From UBA5078 sp964538025 (lineage in GTDB: Bacteria > Pseudomonadota > Gammaproteobacteria > Pseudomonadales > Pseudohongiellaceae): a stretch of 64,000 nucleotides of DNA. The stretch is taken from assembly GCA_964538025.1 (NCBI GenBank), contig CAZICZ010000007.1:124001-188000 (forward strand), in the 5' to 3' direction. The notes below the pieces were generated by a model. That model had not been told where the DNA came from. It did not search any database and saw only the letters and a list, made by a program, of their open reading frames with translations. This document shows, piece by piece, positions 26,848-34,963 of the stretch (within the stretch, counting starts at the first letter, position 1; every line of letters starts with the position of its first letter). A program made the position numbers and the translations under genes.

Positions 26848-27291
26848 ATGAACACTCCCCTCTTGCGTGCTCGTTCAGTCCTGTGGGGATTCCTTCTGGC
26901 AGGGGCTCTTAACGCATGTGCGACTTCTGGCGCTTCCTCCTCGCTGTATCGTGCTCTCGGCGAAGACGAAGGCATTGCCCGTATCACGGAGTATTTCATT
27001 CTTGAAATTGCCCGTGATGAACGCGTGATCCGTTATTTCGAGGATTCCAACGTGCAGCGTTTCCGGGAGAAATTCAGTGAACATCTGTGCATGATCAGTG
27101 ACGGGCCCTGCGCCTATACCGGGGACACCTTGATCGATACGCATGTGGGCATGGGTGTGACAGAGGGCGCGTTTAACGCCATCGTGGAGGACCTGATCAC
27201 CGCCATGAACAAGGCCGGCATTGCGCTGGGAACGCAGAATCGTGTGCTGGAAAGACTCGCCGCCTTGCGCGGCGAGGTCATCTACCTGTAA
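26848..27291 (+). CDS. Lipoprotein group-1 truncated haemoglobin
   Basis: A 147-residue haem protein with a lipoprotein signal (lipobox ALNAC, Cys24), which places it on a membrane outside the cytoplasm rather than in the cytosol where most truncated globins act. The globin core runs from YRALGEDEGIARI to the end; H99 in DTHVGMGVTEGAF is the proximal haem ligand, and FREKFSEHLCMISDGPCAY is the usual E-helix region. Its ATG directly follows the DUF3034 stop. Likely roles are oxygen, NO or peroxide chemistry, or periplasmic haem delivery; context with a cupredoxin and a TonB receptor favours redox or metal handling. Confidence 0.88.
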   Translation: MNTPLLRARSVLWGFLLAGALNACATSGASSSLYRALGEDEGIARITEYFILEIARDERVIRYFEDSNVQRFREKFSEHLCMISDGPCAYTGDTLIDTHVGMGVTEGAFNAIVEDLITAMNKAGIALGTQNRVLERLAALRGEVIYL

Positions 27292-28017
27292 TCACTGCTT
27301 GGCGAAAATCATCATGTGCTGCCAGGGCAGGAAGTCGAGGGTCTCGACGAAGGCGAGATCAAAAACCGCCATTTCCTTTTTCACCTGGTCCTGAGACATT
27401 TTGTGCAGGGGACGGATGGGCACACTCTGGTCCTCTGCGCGGTACTCCAGAAACACGACACGGCCCCCGGGTTTGAGTGCGCTCACGATGCTGCTCATCA
27501 TTTCCCACGGGTGTGAAAATTCGTGGTAGGCATCCACCAGCAGGACGAGGTCAACAGACGCCGCCGGCAGATGGGTATTGTCTATCTCCCCCAGAATTCC
27601 CTCTACGTTGGTAACGCCATCCTTCTCCTTGCGCTCTTCGATGAGTGCGAGCATTTCTGGCTGGATATCGACTGCCAGCACCTTGCCTTCGGTCAGCAGA
27701 CGGGCCATGCGGAAGGAAAAATAGCCGGAGCCTGCTCCGATATCCCCCACCACATCGGTCGGTCGCAGTCCCAGATTGGCGACGACCTCATCGGGCATTT
27801 CTTCATGCGTGCGCTGGGGCCGCTCCAGCCAATCGGCGGCCTGATGCCCCATGACGCCTGAAATCTCTCGCCCCATGTAAAAACGACCGATCCCGCCCGT
27901 GCTGCGCTGAGGGGCGTACTCGTAAATGCCTGCCGGGGCGACAGGGGACTGGGCAAGGGCGCCAAAGCTGATCAACAGGCTCAGGCTGAAGGCTGATAGG
28001 GTTCGGATGAGCGTCAC
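27292..28017 (-). CDS. Exported SAM-dependent methyltransferase-fold protein
   Basis: A 241-residue class I methyltransferase fold with motif I VGDIGAGSGYFS (near 93), the acidic motif LAVDIQPEML, and VDLVLLVDAYHEFSHPWEM as motif IV region. Unusually it starts with a clear signal peptide (LISFGALA-Q, cleavage about residue 22), so the mature protein should be periplasmic, where SAM is not normally available. Start is GTG 28017, with GAGGA eight bases before. Converges with the globin gene without any spacer. Related exported methyltransferases occur in other proteobacteria; their substrate is unknown to me. Confidence 0.82.
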   Translation of the reverse strand: MTLIRTLSAFSLSLLISFGALAQSPVAPAGIYEYAPQRSTGGIGRFYMGREISGVMGHQAADWLERPQRTHEEMPDEVVANLGLRPTDVVGDIGAGSGYFSFRMARLLTEGKVLAVDIQPEMLALIEERKEKDGVTNVEGILGEIDNTHLPAASVDLVLLVDAYHEFSHPWEMMSSIVSALKPGGRVVFLEYRAEDQSVPIRPLHKMSQDQVKKEMAVFDLAFVETLDFLPWQHMMIFAKQ

Positions 28018-28087
28018 GGCGGTGTTCCTCGTCGGGGGGAAGTAAGCTCACCGCATTGTAGTAGAAGGGTTCAGGGAAAGACAGAAA

Positions 28088-28115
28088 GCCGGAGCACCGC
28101 TCCTGGTGTTCCGGC
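28088..28115 (-). terminator. Terminator of the small CxxC protein gene
   Basis: 11-bp stem GCCGGAGCACC / GGTGTTCCGGC (one wobble) with a 6-nt loop, followed on the minus strand by a T-rich run. Confidence 0.6.
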
Positions 28116-28130
28116 GTCTGCCTGTGTCGT

Positions 28131-28307
28131 TCAGATCAATTTCAGCCAGCGATGGCCGCTGCCTTTGCAGGTCAGGCACACATGGGCATTGGAAACCTTG
28201 CCTGTGCCTTCGCACACAAGGCAGACATCCTGATAGGGCTTCTGCAGAATCGCCAGCAGTTCCCGGTAGGCCTGGACGTTGCGAATGTGCTGAATCTCTG
28301 CGCTCAT
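28131..28307 (-). CDS. Small zinc-ribbon-like protein with two CxxCxGxG motifs
   Basis: A 58-residue protein. After a helical first half (AEIQHIRNVQAYRELLAIL) come two DnaJ-type zinc motifs, C29-x2-C32-EGTG and C44-x2-C47-KGSGH, which together would bind one zinc ion. The start is decided by the ribosome site: AGAGGA touches the ATG at 28316 but lies nine bases before the ATG at 28307, so I use the latter. DnaJ-like zinc modules serve in protein or RNA binding; nothing shows the partner here. Own terminator downstream; upstream region shared with the divergent CoA-transferase gene. Confidence 0.75.
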   Translation of the reverse strand: MSAEIQHIRNVQAYRELLAILQKPYQDVCLVCEGTGKVSNAHVCLTCKGSGHRWLKLI

Positions 28308-28431
28308 GGTGTTCATTCCTCTTTCTTTGACCTCGACTCTGTTGCTGCTCTGGGGAGTCTTTCGCGGGCCGGGGAGTGAGGCCGGTTGCTTCAGACTTGG
28401 GCCGATTATGGGCCGGGCAAAGGAATGCTGT

Positions 28432-28447
28432 TGTTAACATGTTCACA
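28432..28447. promoter_or_regulatory. CRP/Vfr-like site in the divergent region
   Basis: TGTTA-ACATGT-TCACA: 9 of 10 core positions of the CRP consensus (TGTGA-N6-TCACA). Adjacent to it, 28446-28455 is a perfect palindrome CACAATTGTG. It lies between the small zinc protein and CoA-transferase genes. Chance occurrence is possible. Confidence 0.35.
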
Positions 28448-28587
28448 CAATTGTGCTGAATTTTTGAGCAGCTTCCAAAGTGTGAAGTGACTCTCCTTTT
28501 CCTGACGAGCGCAGTCGGCCCCGGCGCCTGTGCTAGAATTGCGCGCCTTGTCTGAGAACAAATCCGCACCGGGGGGAACACCGCGCG

Positions 28588-29778
28588 ATGAGCACACAAG
28601 ACGTACTGAAGGGAATCCGCGTGCTGGACTTTGGCCGCTATATCGCCGGCCCTTTTTGCGCCAGCCTGCTGGCCGATCTGGGAGCGGAAGTCATTCGAAT
28701 CGAAAAGGTTCACGGCAGCGAGGACCGCTTTCTGTCACCGATCACGGAACAGGGCGACGGCGCCTTGTTCATGCAGATGGGCCGCAACAAACTCGGCATG
28801 ACGCTGAATCCGATGAAACCACGCGGACGCGAGATTGTTCGCAAGCTGGTCGCGACCGCCGATGTGGTGGTAGCCAACCTGCCTCCTGACACCCTGCAGG
28901 CCATGGGACTGGACTATGACAGCCTGCGCGCCGTGCGACCCGACATTATCCTGACCCTGATCTCCGCCTTTGGTAAGGGCGGCCCTTACAGTCAACGGGT
29001 CGGGTTCGATGGCCTTGGCCAGGCCATGTCGGGTGCCATGTACATGTCAGGGACGCCAGAACAACCCGTTAAATCCTACGCCCCGTTCATTGATTTCGGC
29101 ACGGCCAGCCTGAGCGCCTACGGCACTCTCGCGGCGCTGTATGAGCGCCAGAAAACCGGCCGCGGACAGGTGGTCGAGGCGGCCCTTTTCAGCACCGCCC
29201 TCACCTTTACCAATGGCACCATCATCGAGCAGGACGCCCTTGCCGTGAATCGCCGCGCCACCTTGAACCGGTCCCAGACATCCGCACCCGCCGACACATT
29301 TCGGACGCGCGATGGCTGGGTGTTGGTGCAGAGTGTGGGCGGTCCGCTGTTTGAGCGCTGGGTTCAGCTGATGGGAGAGCCCCACTGGCTGGAGGATCCC
29401 CGCTTCAAGGACGACATCAGTCGTGGGGATCATGGCGAGATCATCAGCGAGCGCCTGGCCCGTTGGTGTGCTCAGAGAAGTTCTGCCGAAGTGCTGCACG
29501 CCATGGAAGAGGCCCGCATTCCCGCGGGTCCGGTCATGTCGCCGCAGGAGGTGTTGGATGACGCCCACGTGGCGGCTTCGGGAATGTATCAGCGGGTGGA
29601 CTATCCGGGACTCAAAAAACCCGCGCCTGTGATGGTGCCGCCGGTGCAGTTGTCGGAGACCCCCGCCCGGATCCGCCGGCGCGCCCCTACGCTGGGGGAA
29701 CACACAGACCAGATCCTGGGCGAGCTTGGCTACAGTGACGATGACATCCGCTCGTTGCGGGAGGAGCGCATCGTCTAG
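28588..29778 (+). CDS. Class III CoA-transferase (CaiB/BaiF family)
   Basis: A 396-residue enzyme that moves CoA between organic acids through an aspartyl-CoA thioester. The N-terminal motif GIRVLDFGRYIAGPFCASLLADLGAEVIRIEK is interrupted here only for description; it and the catalytic D169 in PFIDFG match formyl-CoA transferase numbering. Full length. The substrate cannot be read; relatives act on carnitine, formate/oxalate, bile acids and alpha-methylacyl-CoA. It ends 6 bp from the convergent nitroreductase gene. A second, more distant paralogue is at 43,985-45,190. Confidence 0.9.
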   Translation: MSTQDVLKGIRVLDFGRYIAGPFCASLLADLGAEVIRIEKVHGSEDRFLSPITEQGDGALFMQMGRNKLGMTLNPMKPRGREIVRKLVATADVVVANLPPDTLQAMGLDYDSLRAVRPDIILTLISAFGKGGPYSQRVGFDGLGQAMSGAMYMSGTPEQPVKSYAPFIDFGTASLSAYGTLAALYERQKTGRGQVVEAALFSTALTFTNGTIIEQDALAVNRRATLNRSQTSAPADTFRTRDGWVLVQSVGGPLFERWVQLMGEPHWLEDPRFKDDISRGDHGEIISERLARWCAQRSSAEVLHAMEEARIPAGPVMSPQEVLDDAHVAASGMYQRVDYPGLKKPAPVMVPPVQLSETPARIRRRAPTLGEHTDQILGELGYSDDDIRSLREERIV

Positions 29779-29783
29779 GCGCC

Positions 29784-30521
29784 TCACTTCATGGTAAAGC
29801 CCTGCACTGCGAGAAAGGCACGCATATGGGGCCGGGCCTTCTCACTGAGCAGACTGGCCACTTGCTCACTCCAGCAGATGCCGTGGCCCCCGCCGGTCCG
29901 GGTTCGGTAGTAGTCGCGCACAGTCTCATCGTAACGCTCGATGACAGCTTCATCCGTGTCATCGCTGTAGACCTCGTCCTTCAACACGACCTTCAGGGGC
30001 AATCGCGGTTTGATTTCCGGCGCCTGATCGGGGTAACCCAGGCACAGGCCGAATACCGGATAAACCCCCTTGGGTAGCTTCAGCAGATCGGACACCTCCC
30101 GGGGATTATTGCGGATGCCGCCGATGTAGCAGGTGCCAAGACCTGCGGCCTCAGCGGCGATAACCACGGTCTGCGCCATGATCGTCGCGTCCACCGTGGC
30201 GATGATGAAATGCTCGGTGTAATCCCCCTCGAAGGGCTTCTCAAAGCGCTCACACGCATTGCCGGGGCGTTTCAGATCGGCACAGAAAACCAAAAATTCC
30301 GGGGCCTGCACCACGTGCGCCTGATTGCCGGCCAGCTGCGCCAGACGCGCGCGCGATGCCGTATCCCGTACCCGAATGACGGTTGCTCCCTGCAGAAAAC
30401 TGGAGGTTGCCGCGGCCTGCCCCGCGCTGACGAGCGTCTGCAAGAGCGAATCGTCAACCGGCGCAGCGGTAAAACGGCGAATGCTGCGGTGCGATAAAAG
30501 CAAAGAATGGACGGGATTCAA
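29784..30521 (-). CDS. nfsA: NADPH-dependent nitroreductase, NfsA type (TTG start)
   Basis: A 245-residue FMN protein of the oxygen-insensitive nitroreductase A group, which reduces nitroaromatics, quinones or flavins with NADPH. Typical segments are the N-terminal LLLSHRSIRRF, AAATSSFLQGATVIRV, and the AEAAGLGTCYIGGIRNNP motif. The start codon must be TTG 30521: no ATG exists upstream in frame, the next residues already align with the family start, and GGAG lies nine bases before. Upstream (30522-30587) is a short AT-rich region that would hold its promoter. Confidence 0.88.
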   Translation of the reverse strand: MNPVHSLLLSHRSIRRFTAAPVDDSLLQTLVSAGQAAATSSFLQGATVIRVRDTASRARLAQLAGNQAHVVQAPEFLVFCADLKRPGNACERFEKPFEGDYTEHFIIATVDATIMAQTVVIAAEAAGLGTCYIGGIRNNPREVSDLLKLPKGVYPVFGLCLGYPDQAPEIKPRLPLKVVLKDEVYSDDTDEAVIERYDETVRDYYRTRTGGGHGICWSEQVASLLSEKARPHMRAFLAVQGFTMK

Positions 30522-30566
30522 TTAGGAGTACTCCGTTTATATTTCAAATAGATACAGAATTATCTG

Positions 30567-30589
30567 AATGTTGTTTATTACGCAACATT
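30567..30589. terminator. Weak hairpin at the stop of the serine hydrolase
   Basis: AATGTTG (30567-30573) / CAACATT (30583-30589), 9-nt loop, AT-rich surroundings. It lies between two minus-strand genes and could be a weak terminator or an operator of nfsA. Confidence 0.3.
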
Positions 30590-31787
30590 AAGGCAGGATC
30601 GCGTCTAAAAACGCGGGGACAACATCGTTCGCCAGCGGCGTTTCACCATTAAACAGAACGACCATGGCAATGTCCAAGGACGGCACGAGCACCAGCTCAG
30701 TCCGAAACCCCCGCACCCCGCCACCGTGATGCACGACGCGAACACCCGCATAGTCGAAGAGGCGCCAGCCAAGTCCGTACCAGGCTTTTTCAAGCCGGGG
30801 CCAGCGATTGAAATAGCTGCCGCGTGGCGTTTCTACCACTGGCGTTTGTTGCTCCGCGAGCACCTCGGGCGGAAGCACCTGCGGAAAGGCGCCTAGATTG
30901 GCCTGCGCCCAGCGCATCATGTCCTCGACGCTGGCATTCACGCCCGCGGCGGGGCCAACGGTGTAATAGGCGGCGTTTGTTGGCACCACACGCCAGATAT
31001 CTCCGCGCATTTGGTGCGCGCTGCTGACATTTTCCGCCTGCTCATAGCCCTCCAGACCAACCGATGCGCGCGTCATGCCGAGGGGGGTAAACAGACGCTC
31101 CTGCACATACTGCGCATAGGTTTCGTGCGCAGAGACCTCCACGACATCGGACACCAGCGAGAAAATGACGTTCTGATAGCCGTAACACCGGCCTGGTGGG
31201 CATACGGTCGGAATCTCGCGAAACTTTTCCTGGATCTTGTTATAGGCGACACCTGAATCCAGCATATTGGAGTAGGCATGGGGCATCAGGCCCGTGGTAT
31301 GACTCACCACATGCCGCAGGGTCATCTGTTGGGTACTGGGTTCGGTGCCAATCGCGTACTGGGGAAGGATGCTGATGATCGGCGTATCCCAACTCTGCTG
31401 CCGGTCATGCACCATCATGGCCGTGACTGCACCTGCGAAGGTTTTGGACACGGAAGCGATACGGAAGAGCGTGTGCGAATCCACGGGCGAGGACTCTCCG
31501 ACGGTACGCACCCCCCAGGTATGGACAGCCAGTGTTTCCTGCCCACTGACGATTCCCAAGGCGACACCTGGCACGCCCAGGGTGCCAATTTCGCCCTCCA
31601 ACCAGGCGATAAAAGGCGCCAGCGTGGATGCGGCCTCCGTGACAACCGCGCGATCCCTTTCCAGGTCCGTGGACGGGCTCACGGCGGATGACTGTGCTAG
31701 CGCAAGCGAAGGCAGCAGGAGCAGAGTCAGCAGAGAAGGAGCGCGGAAAAGGAGGGAAAAACTGCACGGGGACAAAGAATTGCTCAC
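30588..31787 (-). CDS. Exported serine hydrolase of the class C beta-lactamase fold
   Basis: A 399-residue exported protein of the beta-lactamase/D-alanyl carboxypeptidase fold. Signal peptide to about residue 32 (PSLALA-Q). Catalytic motifs: S112-V-S-K115, Y204-Q-N206, and HHGG near 354 in place of KTG. The HxG form is usual in esterase and peptidase members (EstB, PBP-like) rather than true AmpC lactamases, so I do not call it an antibiotic-resistance gene. Start is GTG 31787 with only a weak Shine-Dalgarno, so the exact start is uncertain. An inverted repeat (AATGTTG / CAACATT) straddles its stop. Confidence 0.82.
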   Translation of the reverse strand: MSNSLSPCSFSLLFRAPSLLTLLLLPSLALAQSSAVSPSTDLERDRAVVTEAASTLAPFIAWLEGEIGTLGVPGVALGIVSGQETLAVHTWGVRTVGESSPVDSHTLFRIASVSKTFAGAVTAMMVHDRQQSWDTPIISILPQYAIGTEPSTQQMTLRHVVSHTTGLMPHAYSNMLDSGVAYNKIQEKFREIPTVCPPGRCYGYQNVIFSLVSDVVEVSAHETYAQYVQERLFTPLGMTRASVGLEGYEQAENVSSAHQMRGDIWRVVPTNAAYYTVGPAAGVNASVEDMMRWAQANLGAFPQVLPPEVLAEQQTPVVETPRGSYFNRWPRLEKAWYGLGWRLFDYAGVRVVHHGGGVRGFRTELVLVPSLDIAMVVLFNGETPLANDVVPAFLDAILP

Positions 31788-32020
31788 GGGTCACACTGTC
31801 GGGAAAGTCAGGTCAGATGGCGCAGGACGTTATCATGAAGTCCGGGCTTTGCAAACACGCGGCACCGTGTCATGTACCCTGCCCCAGCGCCCAAAAAAAT
31901 AGCCGATCGAGGGAGGTCCCAAGATCGGCCCAAGTCAGGCACAGCAAACCACGGTCCTGCAAGTACACCCTTCCTTACTTCACACGGGGGAGCACCCTCG
32001 GCAAGGCCAGGGCACTCCCG

Positions 32021-32050
32021 ACAATCACGAAACAATCACGAAACAATCAC
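32021..32050. repeat. Tandem 11-mer across the protease stop codon
   Basis: Two perfect copies and one 8-nt partial copy of ACAATCACGAA (32021, 32032, 32043). The stop of the DegQ-type gene (32036-32038) lies in the second copy, so unit number changes could move the C-terminus. Confidence 0.7.
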
Positions 32051-33445
32051 CAGCATACGACGGTTGTCGCGCACCACACCGAGGGCGGTCACCTGCGACT
32101 CCTCGTTGACCAGCGCATTGAAATCCTGAAGTGTCGCCACATCGTTGCGATTCACCTCGTAAATGATGTCGCCCGGGCGCAAACCTGCACGCCATGCGGG
32201 GCTCTGCTGATCGACGGAGACGACCTCCACTCCGCCTCGCATGCCGGGACGCTTGCTGGCCGCAGCACTGTCGAGGCTGCGCAGCTCAGCGCCGAGAAAG
32301 TCCGGTTGACTCAGGCTGCGCTCGGGCTGTGCCTGTGTCGCCGCCACCGCGGAAGAAGCACCGCCAATCACGGCCGTCAGCGTCTGCTTTTTGCCCTCTC
32401 TGAACACCTGCAGGCGGACCTGCTGCTCCAGCGGCTTAAGCCCGATGATGTTGCGCAGCTCGCGTGAGTTCTCGACCACCTGATCATCGACTGCCACGAT
32501 CACATCAGACACTTCCAACCCGGCCTTCTCGGCGGCACTTCCGGGCAGCACGCTGGTCACCAGCGCCCCCTTGCCCGCACCGGTCTTGAGGGCAGATTCC
32601 ATCGCTGCACTGAGATCCTGAATCTGCACACCCAGTTGGCCGCGACGCACTTCCCCGTACTGTTCCAGCTGGCCAACCACGGCGGAAATCATGTTCACAG
32701 GCACCGCAAACGCTATGCCCGCGTTGGACCCGCTGCCGCTGATAATGGCCGTGTTGATGCCGATCAGCTCTCCCTCAAGATTCACGAGGGCACCACCGGA
32801 GTTGCCCATGTTGATGGCCGCATCCGTTTGAATGAAATCTTCATAATTCTCGTTGTTCAGCCCGCCTCGCCCCAGGGCGCTCACAATGCCCTGTGTCACG
32901 GTCTGGCCAATCCCGAAGGGGTTGCCGACGGCAACCACGTAATCCCCGACGCGCACCTTGTCGATGTCCGCCAGCACGAGTTCGCGCAGGTCATCCGCCT
33001 CGATCTGCAGCAGGGCGACATCGGTGCTGGAATCACTGCCGATCAGGGAAGCCTTGAATTCGCGCCCGTCATTCAATGACACATTGATGAGATCCGCATT
33101 GGCGATGACATGGTGATTGGTGACGATATATCCATGCTCCGCGTCGATAATCACGCCCGAGCCCATCCCCCGCACCTCCCCCCGCGGCATGTTTTGGGGA
33201 GACCGCGCACTGGGATCTGAGAAGAAGCGGCGCAGGTCATCCTCGCTCATGAAGCGCAAAGATTCCGGTGTAGAGGCCGTCTGCGATGTCGAGACAATGA
33301 CCACTGCCGGCGTCACATCCTCCAGCATCGGGGCCAGAGAAGGCATGCCATTGGCATGAAGAGTGTCACCCGCCGCACTGGCGTTGCCCACCCACAAAAT
33401 TCCCAACAGAACGACTGCAAAAACGTTTAGCACTCGATTTTTCAT
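32036..33445 (-). CDS. degQ: Periplasmic serine protease, DegP/DegQ (Do) family
   Basis: A 469-residue envelope quality-control protease and chaperone. Signal peptide to about residue 25 (GNASA-A). Catalytic triad H112 (TNHHV), D142 (SSTDVAL) and S216 (GNSGGAL), followed by two PDZ domains (about 255-345 and 385-465) that bind misfolded outer-membrane protein C-termini. The long LA loop rich in Asp/Ser (58-92) is present. Divergent to a CadC-like regulator gene across 253 bp; I see no sigma-E consensus there with confidence. The name degQ is by overall similarity; it could equally be mucD/degP. Confidence 0.93.
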   Translation of the reverse strand: MKNRVLNVFAVVLLGILWVGNASAAGDTLHANGMPSLAPMLEDVTPAVVIVSTSQTASTPESLRFMSEDDLRRFFSDPSARSPQNMPRGEVRGMGSGVIIDAEHGYIVTNHHVIANADLINVSLNDGREFKASLIGSDSSTDVALLQIEADDLRELVLADIDKVRVGDYVVAVGNPFGIGQTVTQGIVSALGRGGLNNENYEDFIQTDAAINMGNSGGALVNLEGELIGINTAIISGSGSNAGIAFAVPVNMISAVVGQLEQYGEVRRGQLGVQIQDLSAAMESALKTGAGKGALVTSVLPGSAAEKAGLEVSDVIVAVDDQVVENSRELRNIIGLKPLEQQVRLQVFREGKKQTLTAVIGGASSAVAATQAQPERSLSQPDFLGAELRSLDSAAASKRPGMRGGVEVVSVDQQSPAWRAGLRPGDIIYEVNRNDVATLQDFNALVNEESQVTALGVVRDNRRMLVIVS

Positions 33446-33698
33446 ACGATCGCCCCCATCTCTTGACGAAATACACGTGTGGACTGTGCCGCTTCCCCTG
33501 GCTGTCGGCAGGAAAGCGACGTCAGATGGCCCAGACTGTAGGGATCGGCGAGGGGAAATACCTTCGGAATGCGTGAAGTTTTTATCCAGAAAAGATGAAG
33601 AACGTCCCTCCAGCTGACAGGCGGAAATTTTCTGGTTTAGAATCGCGACAGCAACAAGTGAGATTTGCGTAAGAAGTCACAGCACCGCAGGAACCCCG

Positions 33699-34841
33699 AT
33701 GTCGCAAGGCAGTCAAAGGGTAAACGGTCTCCCCTTCGGGAGGAGCGGATTGGACATTCAGCAACCAAGAGCAGGCATCATGAAAGAACTCGAATCGGCG
33801 ACACCCCGTGTAGAACGCCTTCGCACAGAAGCCTTTCAGATCGAAAACTGGCAGGTCGACCCCGCGTCGAACCAGTTGCTTTGCACGAAAACGGGTGAAC
33901 AACGTTCGCTGGAGCCTCGCCTGATGCACCTGCTATGCCTTCTTGCCGCAACACCCGGGAGCGTCAAGACTCGGGAAGCACTGATCAGCGCGCTCTGGCC
34001 ACGCGTTATCGTCAACGAAAATTCACTGACACGTGCCATCTCGGAACTGCGCAAAAAACTGGAGGACAGAGCCAGCGGCAAACGCCTCATCGACACGATT
34101 CCCAAAACCGGTTACCGACTCTCGGCCGCGTGCCTCGTCCGCGAAATAAGGGAGATTCCGGCCAGCCCCGTGGCCTCTGCCCTGGTTGTACCGGATGTGC
34201 TGCCAGGTTTCTGGCAGCAACAGGCCAAGCGATGGCGCGAGGTGCCCCGCCAGTTTGCACTCAGCGCCATGGCTCTAGGCTCACTCTTTTTGCTCGGGGG
34301 GCACTGGGCACCCCTGCAGAGTTCGCTGGAAATGCCAAACACCTCCGTGCTGGCGGACATACGGGTGGAGAATACGTCGGCGGTGAATTCGCTGATTGGC
34401 GGACATCTCGAGAAGGTGGCCTCAACGCAGGGCATGACCGCTGCGGAACTCGGCACGGCGAACGCGACGTCGCCGGTTGTTTCGCGGGACGGTCGCCTGT
34501 TTGCGTTGATTCGCTACAGCGATGAGGGGTCCAGCCTGCTCCTGGGGTCTACCGATCTGCCTAATTCCCCGGTCACCGTCCTGAGCACGCCGGACACGCT
34601 GTATAACCTGCAATGGTCACCCATCAACCGGGCGCTCTTGTTTGCACAGGCCCCTCGCATTACCCCCGCGGCCTTGTTGCCGGAAGATCAGGCGAGCCTC
34701 GTGCTGTTTGATATCGACAGCTTCACCACCCGGGTGATTCAGGGCCCGGATCTTCCTGCCGACAAACGTGCGGATGACAAGGAAACCTCTCGGGGCTTTA
34801 GTCTCACCAGTCTGACGCGACGCTTTGACTGGATGTCCTAA
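33699..34841 (+). CDS. CadC/ToxR-like membrane-anchored winged-helix regulator
   Basis: A 380-residue one-component regulator. Residues about 38-130 are an OmpR-type winged helix (WQVDPASNQLL, LEPRLMHLLCLLA, NENSLTRAISELRKKL, TIPKTGYRL). A single hydrophobic segment near 186-205 (FALSAMALGSLFLLGG) would cross the inner membrane, and the rest is a periplasmic domain with beta-propeller/TolB-like repeats (SPVVSRDGRLFALIRYSDEG). There is no receiver domain, so sensing must be through the outer part. The propeller looks short for this class, perhaps only two or three blades. AGGA seven bases before ATG 33699 supports this start; ATG 33780 is an alternative. Divergent to degQ. Confidence 0.82.
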   Translation: MSQGSQRVNGLPFGRSGLDIQQPRAGIMKELESATPRVERLRTEAFQIENWQVDPASNQLLCTKTGEQRSLEPRLMHLLCLLAATPGSVKTREALISALWPRVIVNENSLTRAISELRKKLEDRASGKRLIDTIPKTGYRLSAACLVREIREIPASPVASALVVPDVLPGFWQQQAKRWREVPRQFALSAMALGSLFLLGGHWAPLQSSLEMPNTSVLADIRVENTSAVNSLIGGHLEKVASTQGMTAAELGTANATSPVVSRDGRLFALIRYSDEGSSLLLGSTDLPNSPVTVLSTPDTLYNLQWSPINRALLFAQAPRITPAALLPEDQASLVLFDIDSFTTRVIQGPDLPADKRADDKETSRGFSLTSLTRRFDWMS

Positions 34842-34876
34842 GCTCACGACTGGGGATTTCTTTCCTGCTCCCCTTT

Positions 34877-34916
34877 CCTGACACCCCTATCCCTGACACC
34901 CCTTCCCCTGAAACCC
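34877..34916. repeat. 15-bp tandem repeat, three units
   Basis: Three copies with 15-bp period starting at 34877, 34892 and 34907 (CCTGACACCCC, CCTGACACCCC, CCTGAAACCC), between two convergent genes. Non-coding; no function seen. Confidence 0.65.
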
Positions 34917-34963
34917 GAGATGCAAGGACACGAGCGCGGCGAACCCGCCGCGCTGGACCGTCA

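Noticed and set aside
30588..31787. Beta-lactamase fold as an antibiotic-resistance gene
   Set aside because: SxxK and YxN are present but KTG is HHGG, as in esterase and peptidase members; no AmpR-like regulator nearby.
33446..33698. Sigma-E promoter for the DegQ-type gene
   Set aside because: No GAACTT-N16-TCTGA-like pair at plausible spacing could be found by eye in the divergent region.
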